This document shows positions 4,576-5,116 of a stretch of 5,116 nt of DNA, piece after piece (positions within the stretch are counted from its first letter, which is position 1; the number at the start of each line of letters is the position of its first letter). The stretch covers positions 1-5,116 of the forward strand of contig BNTT01000183.1 in NCBI GenBank assembly GCA_025996815.1. The letters are read 5' to 3'. Under the pieces are notes generated by a model, which was given only the letters and a program-made list of their open reading frames with translations, made no database searches and had not been told where the DNA came from. The position numbers were made by a program, and so were the translations under genes. This stretch comes from Bacteroidia bacterium (GTDB lineage Bacteria > Bacteroidota > Bacteroidia > Bacteroidales > Azobacteroidaceae).

Positions 4576-5116
4576 ATGGAACATTTACGTTGTCTTATTA
4601 TAGGTTCAGGACCTGCGGGCTATACTGCCGCCATCTACGCTTCGCGTGCCAACTTGGCACCCGTGCTCTACGAAGGTATCCAGCCCGGCGGGCAATTGAC
4701 CATCACCACCGAAGTGGAAAACTTCCCCGGCTATCCCAACGGCATCTCCGGCACCGCCCTGATGGACGACCTGAAAGCGCAGGCTGCACGCTTCGGCGCG
4801 GATATTCGCCACGGCATTGCCACCGCCTGCGATTTCTCGAAAAAGCCATACTCCGTGACGATTGACGGCAAAACAGAGATTGCCGCCGACACCATAATCA
4901 TCGCCACAGGTGCATCTGCAAAATATTTGGGCTTGCCCGACGAACAGAAATACAACGGCTTGGGCGTATCTGCCTGCGCCACTTGCGACGGATTTTTTTA
5001 CCGCCGAAAAGTCGTCGCCGTTGTGGGAGGAGGCGATTCGGCGTGCGAAGAAGCCGTTTATTTGGCAGGCTTGGCAAGCAAAGTCTATCTGATTGTGCGC
5101 AAAAACTATCTGCGTG
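4576..5116 (+). CDS. trxB: Thioredoxin reductase (3' end missing)
   Basis: Cytoplasmic NADPH-dependent flavoenzyme that reduces thioredoxin. 180 codons are visible and the gene continues past the right edge; the family is about 310-320 residues. In order: FAD-binding GSGPAGYTAAIYASRA (10-25), PGGQLTITTEVENFPG (37-52) with the expected flavin-contacting residues, ATG (110-112), the redox-active pair C134-A-T-C137 in the context SACATCDGFFY, and the NADPH-binding GGGDSACEEA (151-160) followed by IVRK (173-176), whose arginine fits recognition of the NADPH 2'-phosphate. All catalytic features are intact in the part seen. It starts 18 nt after lolA with no promoter between, so it is probably co-transcribed from the leaderless lolA promoter. 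Confidence 0.96.
   Translation, partial: MEHLRCLIIGSGPAGYTAAIYASRANLAPVLYEGIQPGGQLTITTEVENFPGYPNGISGTALMDDLKAQAARFGADIRHGIATACDFSKKPYSVTIDGKTEIAADTIIIATGASAKYLGLPDEQKYNGLGVSACATCDGFFYRRKVVAVVGGGDSACEEAVYLAGLASKVYLIVRKNYLR

Overview
The window looks like a piece of a Bacteroidetes (probably Bacteroidales) chromosome. Three kinds of evidence agree. Four genes or gene clusters are preceded by the Bacteroidetes-type -7 promoter box TAnnTTTG, three of them with a TTG/TTTG element 19-20 nt further upstream. The gene set (LolA next to TrxB, a two-PASTA membrane protein next to an RluD-type pseudouridine synthase, a HAD phosphatase closely resembling Bacteroides BT2127, and a DUF1703-type AAA ATPase) is typical of the phylum. 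Shine-Dalgarno sequences are weak or absent at most starts.

Layout. From 1 to 3805 everything reads leftward (minus strand); from 3916 to the end everything reads rightward. Reading leftward from 3805: a TetR-family regulator (3194-3805); a 123-bp AT-rich gap with the rpmH promoter, a heptamer repeat and an AT palindrome; then a compact cluster of rpmH (L34, 50 codons), a PASTA protein, an RluD-like pseudouridine synthase and a BT2127-like HAD hydrolase, with gaps of 7 nt, 6 nt and a 23-nt overlap. Last comes a separately promoted, more AT-rich AAA ATPase cut by the left window edge, whose promoter lies partly inside the end of the HAD gene. Reading rightward: a LolA-like periplasmic lipoprotein carrier and, 18 nt later, thioredoxin reductase (trxB), cut by the right edge.

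How the genes fit together. The leftward cluster combines ribosome-related functions (L34, rRNA pseudouridylation), a cell-envelope PASTA protein and a housekeeping phosphatase, and is probably one transcript from the promoter near 3114. The rightward pair handles outer-membrane lipoprotein transport and cytoplasmic thiol redox. The 110-bp divergent region between tetR and lolA is the most information-rich part: two face-to-back promoters that both place the transcription start almost on the start codon (leaderless or nearly so), a 9-bp inverted repeat sitting between the -7 and -33 boxes of tetR, and a perfect 16-bp palindrome just upstream of the lolA -33 box. This suggests a self-regulated TetR repressor that may also control lolA-trxB.

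I see no CRISPR array, tRNA, rRNA, insertion sequence or clear novel multi-gene system. The items most worth checking are the tetR/lolA control region, the in-frame PASTA/rluD junction where rluD has no ATG, and the truncated AAA ATPase of unknown role.
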